DNA from: Neorhizobium lilium
GTDB lineage: Bacteria > Pseudomonadota > Alphaproteobacteria > Rhizobiales > Rhizobiaceae
Reading direction: 5' to 3'
Length of the DNA stretch: 64,000 nucleotides
Assembly (NCBI RefSeq): GCF_004053875.1
Contig: NZ_SBIP01000001.1
Location: 496,001-560,000 of the forward strand
Made by a program: the position numbers and the translations under genes. Shown in pieces: positions 9,366 through 18,897 of the stretch (positions are counted from its first letter, which is position 1; each line of letters starts with the position of its first letter). The notes beneath the pieces were generated by a model. It made no database searches and was not told the origin of the DNA. It worked only from the letters and a program-made list of their open reading frames with translations.

Positions 9366-9384
9366 TCGACCTGCCAACGGTCGA
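9366..9384 (-). terminator. Possible terminator hairpin after the isomerase gene
   Basis: TCGACC (9366-9371) and GGTCGA (9379-9384) form a 6-base-pair stem with a 7-base loop, two bases after the isomerase stop. Only a short T-rich stretch follows on that strand. It sits between two convergent genes, where termination is expected. Confidence 0.35.
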
Positions 9385-9386
9385 CC

Positions 9387-10367
9387 CTACATAGCACCGA
9401 ACAACGCCTTCTGAGCGATCTTCAGAGCACCGATCGCATCGTGCCGGCTTTGTGCTTCCTTCAAAGCATCGACGTCGAGGGCATCCAGCCCCTTCCCGGC
9501 AGCCTTCAGGAAGTCGATTGCGTGATTGGCCGTGGCGACGCTGTCTTCGCGGAAGGGGAACTGGTCGAGCTGCCAGACGCCTTCCCAATTGTTCTTCCTG
9601 AGCACGTAGAAGAACTCGAAAAGCTCGATCGGGTGCAGGCTGCCGGCGACCAGATCGTCGTCCCATGAACGATAGTTGTCGTTGACATCCATCCCGAACA
9701 GACGGCCATAGTCGATTGCCAGTTGAGCGCTGTCGGCCGCGGATTCGCCGCCCATGATCGCGTGGCCGAAGTCAAGCAGGATGCCGACGTTCGGCAGGCC
9801 GATCTTCTCGATGCCGAGCAGGGTACGCGCCACAGATCCGAAGCTCATGCGCACCCGTGGCTCACGGGGCTTGTACTCGATCACGAACTTGAGATCCGGA
9901 TTATCGCTCGCAAGCTGCCCAACGCCATCCAGCGAATGCTTCCAGAGCGTGCCGTAGTCGACCTGGAACGGATAGTCCCAGCCGTCCTGGCCAGGCCACA
10001 GCTTGACATAATCGGCACCGAAATAGCGCACCTGGTCACAGGCTTCCGTTACCAGCTCATGAGTTTTGCGGCGGATGCCAGCGTCAGGGTTGGTAAAGGA
10101 CCCCTTGACGAACTCGCGCGTGTAGATCTCCGGCGTGATGCCGATGACGCCGAGCCGGTTGCGATCAAGCGCCTCCTTGACCTGCGCATTGGAAAATTCC
10201 CCGCCGAAAAACGGGTAGTTCATGTCGACTACCGATAGATCCCTGACCTGACCGGCCAGGTCTATGGCTTCTAAAATGGTGCGCGGGACGCCGTAGCCAT
10301 CGGTGGCATAACGGTCGAGATAGGTCGCGAAGTGCCAGATCCCGGCGCCGAAACGTTGTGCAGTCAT
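9387..10367 (-). CDS. Xylose-isomerase-like TIM-barrel sugar isomerase
   Basis: 326 residues, AP-endonuclease-2/xylose isomerase-like fold, closest in style to rhamnose-isomerase-type enzymes. Probable metal ligands are Glu164 (VIEYKP), Asp199 and His202 (LLDFGHA), and Asp237. At residues 227-231 it reads DVNDN where such enzymes usually have a His in HxND. It likely interconverts an aldose and a ketose in the cytosol. D-apiose isomerase would complete the transketolase pathway next door; an isomerase for the sugar of the second importer is the alternative. It converges with the SorC gene and diverges from the second importer operon. Confidence 0.8.
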   Translation of the reverse strand: MTAQRFGAGIWHFATYLDRYATDGYGVPRTILEAIDLAGQVRDLSVVDMNYPFFGGEFSNAQVKEALDRNRLGVIGITPEIYTREFVKGSFTNPDAGIRRKTHELVTEACDQVRYFGADYVKLWPGQDGWDYPFQVDYGTLWKHSLDGVGQLASDNPDLKFVIEYKPREPRVRMSFGSVARTLLGIEKIGLPNVGILLDFGHAIMGGESAADSAQLAIDYGRLFGMDVNDNYRSWDDDLVAGSLHPIELFEFFYVLRKNNWEGVWQLDQFPFREDSVATANHAIDFLKAAGKGLDALDVDALKEAQSRHDAIGALKIAQKALFGAM

Positions 10368-11726
<1,359 letters not shown>

Positions 11727-11740
11727 GCACGACATGCTGC

Positions 11741-11764
11741 GGCCCGGGCGCGACCGCCCTGGCC
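11741..11764 (+). other. Intercistronic hairpin after binding-protein gene
   Basis: GGCC-C-GGGCG, loop CGAC, CGCCC-T-GGCC forms a strong GC stem with one internal mismatch. It begins 15 bases after the binding-protein stop and is followed by a pyrimidine-rich stretch. Such stems often raise binding-protein mRNA relative to downstream genes. Confidence 0.5.
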
Positions 11765-11785
11765 TCTCTTCCTTTCAAGTGTTCG

Positions 11786-12436
11786 GTGCGCATCATGAGA
11801 ATGAAGCTGTTGATGGCCGTCAGCATGACGGCATTGGTAAGTCTATCCAGCTGCAAGCTGGTAAAGACCGGCAGCGCCGAGGGGCAGACGGCGGCGGGCG
11901 AAGCAGGCGACGATGCCCGGATCGTATCGCTGCTGCAAGAAACCTATGATGCAAAGCTTGTTCCGCTGTTGCGCAGCAAAGCGGTAGACCTCATGGTTCT
12001 TAAGGCGCAGCCGAGCAAGAATATCGACGACGCCGGCCAAACCTTCGGAGTGCGTGCCGGCGGCGCCGGCGGTTCGTGGAATTTCCCGGTCAAGGCGACG
12101 GGAAAGGTTCTAGAGGAAAACCGCCAGTCAAAGGCCGGCACCGCCACGGTCGATATCGACGGCGACGGCCAGCCGGATGCGACGCTTCAGCTTGGCACGG
12201 TCGTGAAGGGGACTGCCCTGCGCGACGTCGCGCCGAGCGTTTACGACTTTTCCAAATTCCGCGATCAGATCGAGTTTGCCAAGCTTGGCCGTGCCCTCAA
12301 CGACAAGGCCGTCTCTGCCTTGCCGGCTGCGGGCAGCCTTCAAGGCAAGACCGTTTCCTTCATCGGCGCCACCTCTCTTCGTTCGGCGGGCGAAAAACCA
12401 CTGATCGTCCCGGTGGTCGTAGAGGTCGCACCATGA
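11786..12436 (+). CDS. DUF2291-family lipoprotein in sugar importer operon
   Basis: 216 residues with a lipoprotein signal (MRMKLLMAVSMTALVSLSSC region; lipobox LSSC). The mature part matches the DUF2291 family, which is repeatedly found between binding-protein and ATPase genes of CUT2 operons. It should be anchored in the periplasm and may assist the importer; no function is established. Its stop overlaps the ATPase start (ATGA), so expression is coupled. Two in-frame ATGs near the start (11786 and 11795) are both possible. Confidence 0.8.
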   Translation: MRIMRMKLLMAVSMTALVSLSSCKLVKTGSAEGQTAAGEAGDDARIVSLLQETYDAKLVPLLRSKAVDLMVLKAQPSKNIDDAGQTFGVRAGGAGGSWNFPVKATGKVLEENRQSKAGTATVDIDGDGQPDATLQLGTVVKGTALRDVAPSVYDFSKFRDQIEFAKLGRALNDKAVSALPAAGSLQGKTVSFIGATSLRSAGEKPLIVPVVVEVAP

Positions 12437-13977
12437 GCGGCGACGCAGGGAACGTCAATCACCCGGTCGGCCTCAGTATCCGCAACGGCTCGAAATTCTA
12501 TCCCGGCACGCAGGCCCTGAAGAATGTCGATTTCGATCTGCGCATGGGCGCGGTCAACGTTCTCGTCGGCGAGAACGGCGCCGGAAAATCCACCCTCATG
12601 AAGGTCATAGCGGGGGTGGAGAAGCTCAACGGCGGCATCATCGAAATGAATGGAGAGCAGGTCGTATTCTCCGACAAGGCGGATGCGGTCCACCACGGTA
12701 TCGGCATCGTGTTTCAGGAACTCAATCTGTTTCCCAATCTGACGGTCACCGAAAACATTTTCATAGGCCACGAGAAGACCAAGGCGGGCATCCACATCGA
12801 CCGAGCCGCCCAGACGGACGCCGCACGCGTCCTGATGAAGCGGCTGGAGCAGAACATCGATCCCGAAACCCCTCTCGGCAACCTGCGCATCGGGCAACAG
12901 CAGATCGTCGAGATCGCAAAGGCTCTGGCGGGCAATGCCAATATTCTGATCCTAGACGAACCAACATCGGCTCTTTCAGCTGCAGAAGTCGACGTGCTGT
13001 TCCGGGTCATCGAAGATCTGAAGGGACAGGGGGTCGGCATCGTTTATATCTCGCACCGGCTGGAAGAACTCATTCGGATCGGCGATTACATCACCGTCCT
13101 CAGAGATGGCGTCATCACTGGGGCACGGCCGATGAAGGGCGTCGATATTGCCTGGATCGTCAGCAACATGATCGGCAGCGTATCGAAGGACTTTCCGCGG
13201 GCGGTGGACCATCCGCTTGGGGACGAAGTGTTCCGGGTCGAAGATATATGCCTGCAGGGGCCGGCCGGGGCTCTTGCCGTCAACCATGTTTCCCTCTCTG
13301 TCCGCGCCGGTGAAATCGTTGGCCTTTACGGCCTGATGGGCGCTGGCCGCTCCGAGCTCCTCGAGTGCATCATGGCCCAGCACCCGCAATCGACCGGTGA
13401 GCTTTTTATCGAGGGAAAGCCGGTCAGGGAGCGGAACGTCTCGGGCCGGATCCGCCGCGGCCTAGCGCTCATTCCGGAGGATCGCAAGCGCGATGGTCTG
13501 GTGCAGATCATGGCGATCCGCGAAAATCTCACATTGTCATCGCTGCGTGATTTCACGCGCGGCATCTATCTGAGCCTGGCTGACGAGGCCGGCAAGGCGG
13601 GCGAGTTCGTCAAGCGATTGGCCATCAAAATCTCGGATATGGAGCATCCTGTTTCGAGCCTTTCCGGCGGAAACCAGCAAAAGGTGGTGATCGGCAAGGC
13701 GCTGATGACGCGACCCAAGATCCTGCTGATGGACGAGCCTTCACGAGGGATAGATATCGGAGCCAAGGCAGAGATCTTTCGCACCATGCGCCGCCTGGCG
13801 GCCGATGGCCTCGGCATTCTTTTCGTCACTTCCGATCTCGAGGAAGTGCTCGCTCTTTCGGACCGGGTTCTCGTCATGGCCAGTGGTCGGCTGACGGGCA
13901 GCTTCCCTTCAGGCGCCGACCCGGCAGATGTCATATCCGCCGCCACTCCCAACCAGCGTAAGGTTGCCGTATCATGA
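12433..13977 (+). CDS. CUT2 sugar ABC importer 2, double ATPase
   Basis: 514 residues starting at the ATG at 12433, inside the ATGA overlap with the DUF2291 gene; longer readings run through that gene and are not used. Module 1 has Walker A GENGAGKST and Walker [12 protein letters not shown], with a divergent signature (LRIGQQQ). Module 2 has the degenerate P-loop GLMGAGRSE, intact LSGGNQQK and ILLMDEPSRG. It couples ATP hydrolysis to sugar import through the permease encoded next, whose start again overlaps its stop. Confidence 0.94.
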   Translation: MSGDAGNVNHPVGLSIRNGSKFYPGTQALKNVDFDLRMGAVNVLVGENGAGKSTLMKVIAGVEKLNGGIIEMNGEQVVFSDKADAVHHGIGIVFQELNLFPNLTVTENIFIGHEKTKAGIHIDRAAQTDAARVLMKRLEQNIDPETPLGNLRIGQQQIVEIAKALAGNANILILDEPTSALSAAEVDVLFRVIEDLKGQGVGIVYISHRLEELIRIGDYITVLRDGVITGARPMKGVDIAWIVSNMIGSVSKDFPRAVDHPLGDEVFRVEDICLQGPAGALAVNHVSLSVRAGEIVGLYGLMGAGRSELLECIMAQHPQSTGELFIEGKPVRERNVSGRIRRGLALIPEDRKRDGLVQIMAIRENLTLSSLRDFTRGIYLSLADEAGKAGEFVKRLAIKISDMEHPVSSLSGGNQQKVVIGKALMTRPKILLMDEPSRGIDIGAKAEIFRTMRRLAADGLGILFVTSDLEEVLALSDRVLVMASGRLTGSFPSGADPADVISAATPNQRKVAVS

Positions 13978-15032
13978 GCAGCATCACCACGAACACAAAA
14001 GCTCCGGCGTCCGGCAGATCGTCCACTCTCCTTCTCCTTTTGAAGATGCGCACGCTGCTGGCGCTTTTCCTGGTGTTCCTCTTCTTTGCTGTCATGGCGC
14101 CGAACTTTCTGTCGGCTGCGAACGTGCTGATCATATCCAAGCACGTTGCACTGAACGCATTTCTCGCCATCGGCATGACCTTCGTCATCATCGCCGGGGG
14201 CATTGATCTGTCAGTCGGCTCAATCGTGGGTCTCTGCGCCATGGTCGCCGGCTATCTGGTCCTCTACGGCATCGATCTCGGTATCGGTTGGAGCATCCAG
14301 TTCAATACGATCGAGATCTGCCTCATCGTTCTGGTGGTCGGCGCCCTGATCGGCGTCCTGAACGGGCTACTGATCACCAAGCTCAATGTCGCGCCATTCA
14401 TTGCCACCCTTGGCACGCTCTATGTCGCCCGCGGCGCCGCGTTGCTGTTTTCCGATGGCCGGACCTTTCCGAACCTCAACGGCAACCCGGAATACGGCTC
14501 GGCGAGCTTCCCATGGATCGGCGTCGGCAGCCTGCTTGGTATTCCGGTGGCCATCTGGATATTGGCGGCGGTTGCTGTTATCGCGGCCTATATCGCAACA
14601 CGCACGCCGCTTGGCCGGCACATCTACGCCGTCGGCGGCAACGAGCGGGGGGCAGCCCTCTCCGGCGTCAATGTCGGTCGCGTGAAAATCTTCGTCTATA
14701 TGTTCTCTGGTCTTTGCGCAGCACTCGTCGGCCTGATCATCGCATCGCAGCTGCAAGCAAGCCATCCTGCAACGGGTGAGACATTCGAGCTGAATGCAAT
14801 TGCCGCAGCCGTACTCGGCGGCACCTCGATGTCGGGCGGACGTGGCCGCATCGGCGGAACCTTGATCGGCGCGTTCGTGATCGGCATCCTGGCCGACGGC
14901 TTGATCATGATGGGCGTTTCGGCTTTTTGGCAGACCGTCATCAAAGGGATGGTAATCATTGCGGCAGTCGTCATCGACCAGTTCCAGCAAAAGATCCAGG
15001 CGCGCGTTATCCTTCACCAACAGACTTCCTAA
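13974..15032 (+). CDS. CUT2 sugar ABC importer 2, membrane permease
   Basis: 352 residues of RbsC-like inner-membrane permease. IAGGIDLSVGS and GGTSMSGGRGRIGGT are the two diagnostic segments, with about nine hydrophobic helices between and around them. The ATG overlaps the ATPase stop by four bases. The hydrophilic N-terminal 25 residues are rich in Ser and Thr. It completes importer 2. Confidence 0.94.
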   Translation: MSSITTNTKAPASGRSSTLLLLLKMRTLLALFLVFLFFAVMAPNFLSAANVLIISKHVALNAFLAIGMTFVIIAGGIDLSVGSIVGLCAMVAGYLVLYGIDLGIGWSIQFNTIEICLIVLVVGALIGVLNGLLITKLNVAPFIATLGTLYVARGAALLFSDGRTFPNLNGNPEYGSASFPWIGVGSLLGIPVAIWILAAVAVIAAYIATRTPLGRHIYAVGGNERGAALSGVNVGRVKIFVYMFSGLCAALVGLIIASQLQASHPATGETFELNAIAAAVLGGTSMSGGRGRIGGTLIGAFVIGILADGLIMMGVSAFWQTVIKGMVIIAAVVIDQFQQKIQARVILHQQTS

Positions 15033-15083
15033 CCCGCTCGGCATCAGCTATTGCCGTTGAATCCGGCTCAGGTAGAATTAAAT

Positions 15084-15103
15084 CATTCGATTGGTCGCGA
15101 ATG
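15084..15103. promoter_or_regulatory. Candidate DeoR operator upstream of deoR gene
   Basis: CATTCG (15084-15089) and CGAATG (15098-15103) form an inverted repeat with an 8-base spacer, 24 bases before the regulator start. The CGAATG half-site also occurs within the repeats at 10535-10553 in front of the same operon, which suggests autoregulation. Pattern-based inference. Confidence 0.45.
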
Positions 15104-15126
15104 TTTAGGTTTAGGTAGGATTACTA

Positions 15127-15939
15127 ATGGACGCTAAGTCCGAGAATGCGGCGAGCGATCAGATTGTAGGTTTGCTGTCGGAGCCCCGCCGCAGGCGCAT
15201 CCTTGAGTGGATACAGGAAGAGGGCTCGGCGCGGGTGCGAGAACTGGCCGAAGCCTTCAAGGTTTCTGACGCCACCATTCGGCAGGATCTGGAAAGGCTC
15301 GAAAGCGAGGGAGCCATCACACGCGAGCATGGGGGCGCCTATCTGAACCAATCACCGCCGGCGCAGGCGAGCCCCCTGATGCTGCACCACCAAGAAAACA
15401 TGGACAAGAAGCGCCGGATCGGCGCCTTGGCCGCAAGTCTTGTCGTCGATGGCGAGACGCTGATCCTTGATGCGGGCACAACGACCACCGAGATTGCCCT
15501 GAGGCTCGTCTCGCGGCGCCACCTGACGCTCATAACCAACGCGCTCAACATTGCGATTCACCTGGGTTCGGTGCCGACCTTTGCCGTCCACCTGCCTGGC
15601 GGCCAATTCAAGTCGCCGACACTGTCCATTTCCGGCGACAAGTCGGTCGAATATTTCAGCAACATCTTCGCCGCTAAGCTTTTCCTGGCGACTGCGGGCG
15701 TCGATCTAGAAGCCGGCCTCACCTACCCAAGCTTTGCGGATCTTCAGCTCAAAGAAGCAATGATCAAGGCAGCCGCCCATGTCTATCTAGTGGCCGATTC
15801 AACCAAAATCGGCAAATCGTCCTTCACCCGCCTCGGATCACTGGACGTCGTACACTCACTCATCACCGACAGCGGCATATCCGACCGCCATGCGCGCGAG
15901 TTCGAAAAGCGCGGTATCGTCGTGCTCGTGGCGGAATAA
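15127..15939 (+). CDS. DeoR-family transcriptional regulator
   Basis: 270 residues. The N-terminal DeoR winged helix (RRRRILEWIQEEGSARVREL, then VSDATIRQDLERLE) is followed by the DeoRC sugar-phosphate sensor domain with LILDAGTTTTEIA and VADSTKIGKSSFTR. AGGATT precedes the ATG. It lies 94 bases after the permease of importer 2 and is likely its repressor, released by a phosphorylated sugar intermediate. Because the isomerase at 9387 diverges from the same promoter region, it may be a target too. Confidence 0.92.
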   Translation: MDAKSENAASDQIVGLLSEPRRRRILEWIQEEGSARVRELAEAFKVSDATIRQDLERLESEGAITREHGGAYLNQSPPAQASPLMLHHQENMDKKRRIGALAASLVVDGETLILDAGTTTTEIALRLVSRRHLTLITNALNIAIHLGSVPTFAVHLPGGQFKSPTLSISGDKSVEYFSNIFAAKLFLATAGVDLEAGLTYPSFADLQLKEAMIKAAAHVYLVADSTKIGKSSFTRLGSLDVVHSLITDSGISDRHAREFEKRGIVVLVAE

Positions 15940-16045
15940 GCCGATGCCGCCGCTGACGGACCGGGTTTAGGGGCGCTGGAGCTATTGCTCTGTGGGCCAG
16001 ACCGGGCAGCCTACGCCTTGATGAGGATCGAACCTTCGAAGCGAG

Positions 16046-16405
16046 TTGACACCTGAAATCCTCGAAACGGACAGCTTACCTAGCGTCTATTTAATCTCCA
16101 CAGATGGCTTTTGGGCCGAACTTTCAGCACACGAGCCGCTTGCCGTGATCAATGGCCGGGAAGTCAGAGCGAATGGAGAGTACGACGACTGCAGCGTTCT
16201 GGAGCTCGCAATCACGGATAATGCCGACCCGCAGCTTATCATTCACGTTGGCGGGGCTTCCCCCAATTTTTACAGGGCTCACATATATAGCGGCTGCGAG
16301 ATTTTCATCGTCTCGCAGCCTCCAATGCCAAAGGGGCTGGGCTCTTATCTAACCTCTGCCCGATCGCATCAATTTCAAGACGGTAGCCGTAGATGGCGGC
16401 AATGA
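16046..16405 (+). CDS. Uncertain small protein, no recognised family
   Basis: An open frame of up to 119 residues beginning at a TTG. The central part (about residues 12-95) has a plausible globular composition, with strand-like stretches such as SVYLISTDGFWAEL and PQLIIHVGG. No family is recognised and the ribosome site is poor. Its 3' end overlaps the opposite small frame at 16305-16517; at most one of them is likely real. It may be the remains of an older gene. The rest of the 15940-16530 interval shows nothing recognisable. Confidence 0.25.
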   Translation: MTPEILETDSLPSVYLISTDGFWAELSAHEPLAVINGREVRANGEYDDCSVLELAITDNADPQLIIHVGGASPNFYRAHIYSGCEIFIVSQPPMPKGLGSYLTSARSHQFQDGSRRWRQ

Positions 16406-16517
16406 GAATTGTAGCAACGATTGCAACAGGAGTTGCGACTGCAAGCAACGTCGCGGGTGGAACGGCAACGACCGTCTTCCCCCATGAGGTCGGCTTGGTA
16501 ATGTGCGAGCGCAGCAT
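16305..16517 (-). CDS. Possible 70-residue membrane protein downstream of MATE gene
   Basis: The frame begins 13 bases after the MATE stop, on the same strand. It encodes one strongly hydrophobic helix (about residues 14-41) followed by a short polar tail ending in LALEAARR. It could be a third gene of the HxlR-MATE unit. No Shine-Dalgarno sequence is evident and no homologue is recognised, so this stays tentative. Confidence 0.3.
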   Translation of the reverse strand: MLRSHITKPTSWGKTVVAVPPATLLAVATPVAIVATILIAAIYGYRLEIDAIGQRLDKSPAPLALEAARR

Positions 16518-16530
16518 GATCAAAGAAAGA

Positions 16531-17919
16531 TCATTGCGGTTCGTTCCGAAACCACACTCCAGACCGTATCGCCAAAGCCAGAACGGTTGAGTAGACCACC
16601 AGAGCGGCGGCCATGGCAAAGTAAAGGCCGTGAAGGGTCCCGGATATCGTCAGCGCCAGCCAGCCACCAAGCGCGGCTATCGCAAGGCGAAGGAAGCCGC
16701 AGGCAAGTGGCCAGAGCAGTTTGCCTGCCCCTTGCGACGCGAAGTAAAGGGACAGGCCCAGTCCGAAGAAGCCGTAGACGGGGCCGACGATCCGAAGGTA
16801 GGCGACGCCAGCATCGATCGCGCCATGCTCCTCGCTGAACAGGGACATCCATTCAACCGGAAAGACTGCAGCTGTGATGCCAATGATCTCGGTGATCACG
16901 AACGATAGAGCCGCACCCGTGAAGGCAATCCGGATGGCTCGATCCTTCTGGCCGGCACCTATGTTGGTTCCCACCAACGCGACCATCGGCGCGCCTATCC
17001 CGAAAATCACCGGGATCAGCAGATATTCGAGCCTTGCGGCCGTGCCAAACCCGGCCACTGCCCCTACCCCCGATTTGGCAGCAACGAGAGCCGTGGCGAT
17101 GCCGATCGTAACGTTGGTGAGGATCGAATTGATGGATGATATCGCGCCAAGTTTGGCGATATCGCGGAAACCCAACCAGCGCAGAGGTCCGCGCCCGAAA
17201 CGAACTGCATTCCTTCCTGAAAGAATGTACCACCCGAGAACGACAGTTCCACCCAAGCTGTAGAGCAGCAGCGCCAGTCCTCCGCCCGCAATTCCCATGG
17301 CGGGAATTGGCCCGAAGCCAAAAATCAGCAACGGCGACACGGGAACCAGCAGCACTGCGCCGAGGCAGGTCACGACAGCCGGGAAAAGCATATTCCCGGT
17401 GCCGCGCACGATACTGGCAAGGCCATTCATCAACCAGACGAAGATCATTCCGCTGAAGACAACATTGGAATAAACGAGAGCGGCTTCAAGCTCGGCACCC
17501 TCGCCGCCGAGAGCCTGATAGATCGGACGTCCGAAGAGCAACATAACCGCAGTGAAGAACAATCCCAAAACCACGTTAAGGATGACGGCGTGGGTTGCAA
17601 GCTGGTCGGCATCCGCGTTTCGGCCTCCCCCGAGTGCTCGGGAGATGGCGGAGGAGATACCTCCTCCGAAGGCACCCCCAGCCATCATCTGCATGAGCAT
17701 GACCGCTGGAAACACAAGTGCCATTCCGGCGAGCGCGTCCGTCCCGAGATGCGCGACCCACCATGTCTCGATGAGGCCTGTCGAGGCCTGAGCGAGCATG
17801 ATCAGCACGTTTGGCCAAGCCAGACGCACCAGCATCGGCAGGATGGGATCGGTCAGCATGCGCCGGATGCGTGGATTGACAAACGGAACCGCAGTATCGA
17901 CGGGGATCGCAGGGGTCAT
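16531..17919 (-). CDS. MATE-family multidrug/toxin efflux transporter
   Basis: 462 residues, twelve predicted membrane helices in two pseudo-repeats. The first reads WPNVLIMLAQASTGLIETWWV and the second FGTAARLEYLLIP with GTNIGAGQKDRA, typical MATE (MatE/NorM) segments. It exports cationic drugs or metabolites using Na+ or H+. Its ATG overlaps the stop of the upstream HxlR regulator gene (ATGA), so the pair forms one unit. The natural substrate is unknown. Confidence 0.92.
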   Translation of the reverse strand: MTPAIPVDTAVPFVNPRIRRMLTDPILPMLVRLAWPNVLIMLAQASTGLIETWWVAHLGTDALAGMALVFPAVMLMQMMAGGAFGGGISSAISRALGGGRNADADQLATHAVILNVVLGLFFTAVMLLFGRPIYQALGGEGAELEAALVYSNVVFSGMIFVWLMNGLASIVRGTGNMLFPAVVTCLGAVLLVPVSPLLIFGFGPIPAMGIAGGGLALLLYSLGGTVVLGWYILSGRNAVRFGRGPLRWLGFRDIAKLGAISSINSILTNVTIGIATALVAAKSGVGAVAGFGTAARLEYLLIPVIFGIGAPMVALVGTNIGAGQKDRAIRIAFTGAALSFVITEIIGITAAVFPVEWMSLFSEEHGAIDAGVAYLRIVGPVYGFFGLGLSLYFASQGAGKLLWPLACGFLRLAIAALGGWLALTISGTLHGLYFAMAAALVVYSTVLALAIRSGVWFRNEPQ

Positions 17920-18428
17920 TGGATCTCGTTGTCCTTCTGCGGAAAATCCGCGATCAAGGGATAGCGGCGGCGAATGCGGTCGCTGGCCGCAGGCCCGGAA
18001 GCATGGGCGAATATCGGGTCGCTCAACGGGCGGCCCGTATTGCCATCCACCATGATCGGATCGGCAGGCTCACCAGTTTCGGTATTGACGATCAAAACGC
18101 TAGGTCCTTCGGGGGCAAGATGCCGATTGCCCCAAGCGAGCATGGCTTGAACGACCTGTCTGAAGTCACTGCCACGCTCCGTCAGATGATACTCGTCTCG
18201 TGGCGGTCGCTCGGAGTAGCGACGGCGTTCCATCAGCCCGCCATCGACCAACGCCTTCAATCGTGCCGTTAGGATGTTCGGAGCAATGTTCAGGTTCTTT
18301 TGAAATTCGTCAAACCGGGTAGCTCCGGCCAAAGCGTCACGAATTATCAGGATGGTCCAGGGTTCACCAGCGTATTTCAGGCTGCGAAGTATCGGGCAAC
18401 CCGTATCAGCTGGGCCTGTGCGTTTCAT
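17916..18428 (-). CDS. HxlR-family transcriptional regulator
   Basis: 170 residues from the ATG at 18428, which is placed six bases after GGAG; longer readings start at poorer sites. The HxlR winged helix spans about residues 5-100, with CPILRSLKYAGEPWTILIIRD at its start (CPI and W-T-I-L-I-IRD are diagnostic) and RFDEFQKNLNIAPNILTARLK as the recognition region. HxlR proteins often respond to reactive or toxic small molecules. It probably regulates the coupled MATE pump. Confidence 0.9.
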   Translation of the reverse strand: MKRTGPADTGCPILRSLKYAGEPWTILIIRDALAGATRFDEFQKNLNIAPNILTARLKALVDGGLMERRRYSERPPRDEYHLTERGSDFRQVVQAMLAWGNRHLAPEGPSVLIVNTETGEPADPIMVDGNTGRPLSDPIFAHASGPAASDRIRRRYPLIADFPQKDNEIQ

Positions 18429-18897
18429 CGGCATCTCCATTCGATACAGACTTCGTCGCACAAGTCACTAGCAATTTGCAAGTCACATATCGAAGCAGTT
18501 GAGGCGGCCGATTACCGCCAGTATCAGGCAATCGCAGCGGCTTCCTTTGGCAACGAGCAAAGACCGCCGGTATTGCCGAACGCGATCGGTATACCAGTGC
18601 CCGAGAAGGCGGGCTCGATGAGGGCGTAATTTATGAAAATCTCTGGCGGGCCTTTCAGGAAAGCTTAGTTCGCTTAGCCTCCTGCGGCCCAAGGAACAAC
18701 CGCGGAAGGCTATTGCTCTTGATGGGAAGACCGCACGACGCCGCAAAAATCCCGGCATGCGGCGCTAGTGACCTTCTTGACGATCCTGCGCCAACCTTGT
18801 TCATTCGGGCAATGTTCAAAGCCGCAAATGCTACCGGGACACGGATACAACAGTTGAGCCTTCCAATATTTCTCCTAAGGAAAAATCATTCCTCATC
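18429..18897. other. Intergenic stretch, no gene supported
   Basis: About 470 bases between the HxlR gene and the 3' end of the cyclase gene. Short frames occur on both strands but none has a ribosome site, a family motif or consistent codon usage. The part just before 18461 should hold the HxlR promoter. Confidence 0.5.

Noticed and set aside
12076..12432. 119-residue N-terminal extension of the second CUT2 ATPase
   Set aside because: It lies inside the DUF2291 gene in another frame; the ATGA overlap at 12433 gives the natural start.
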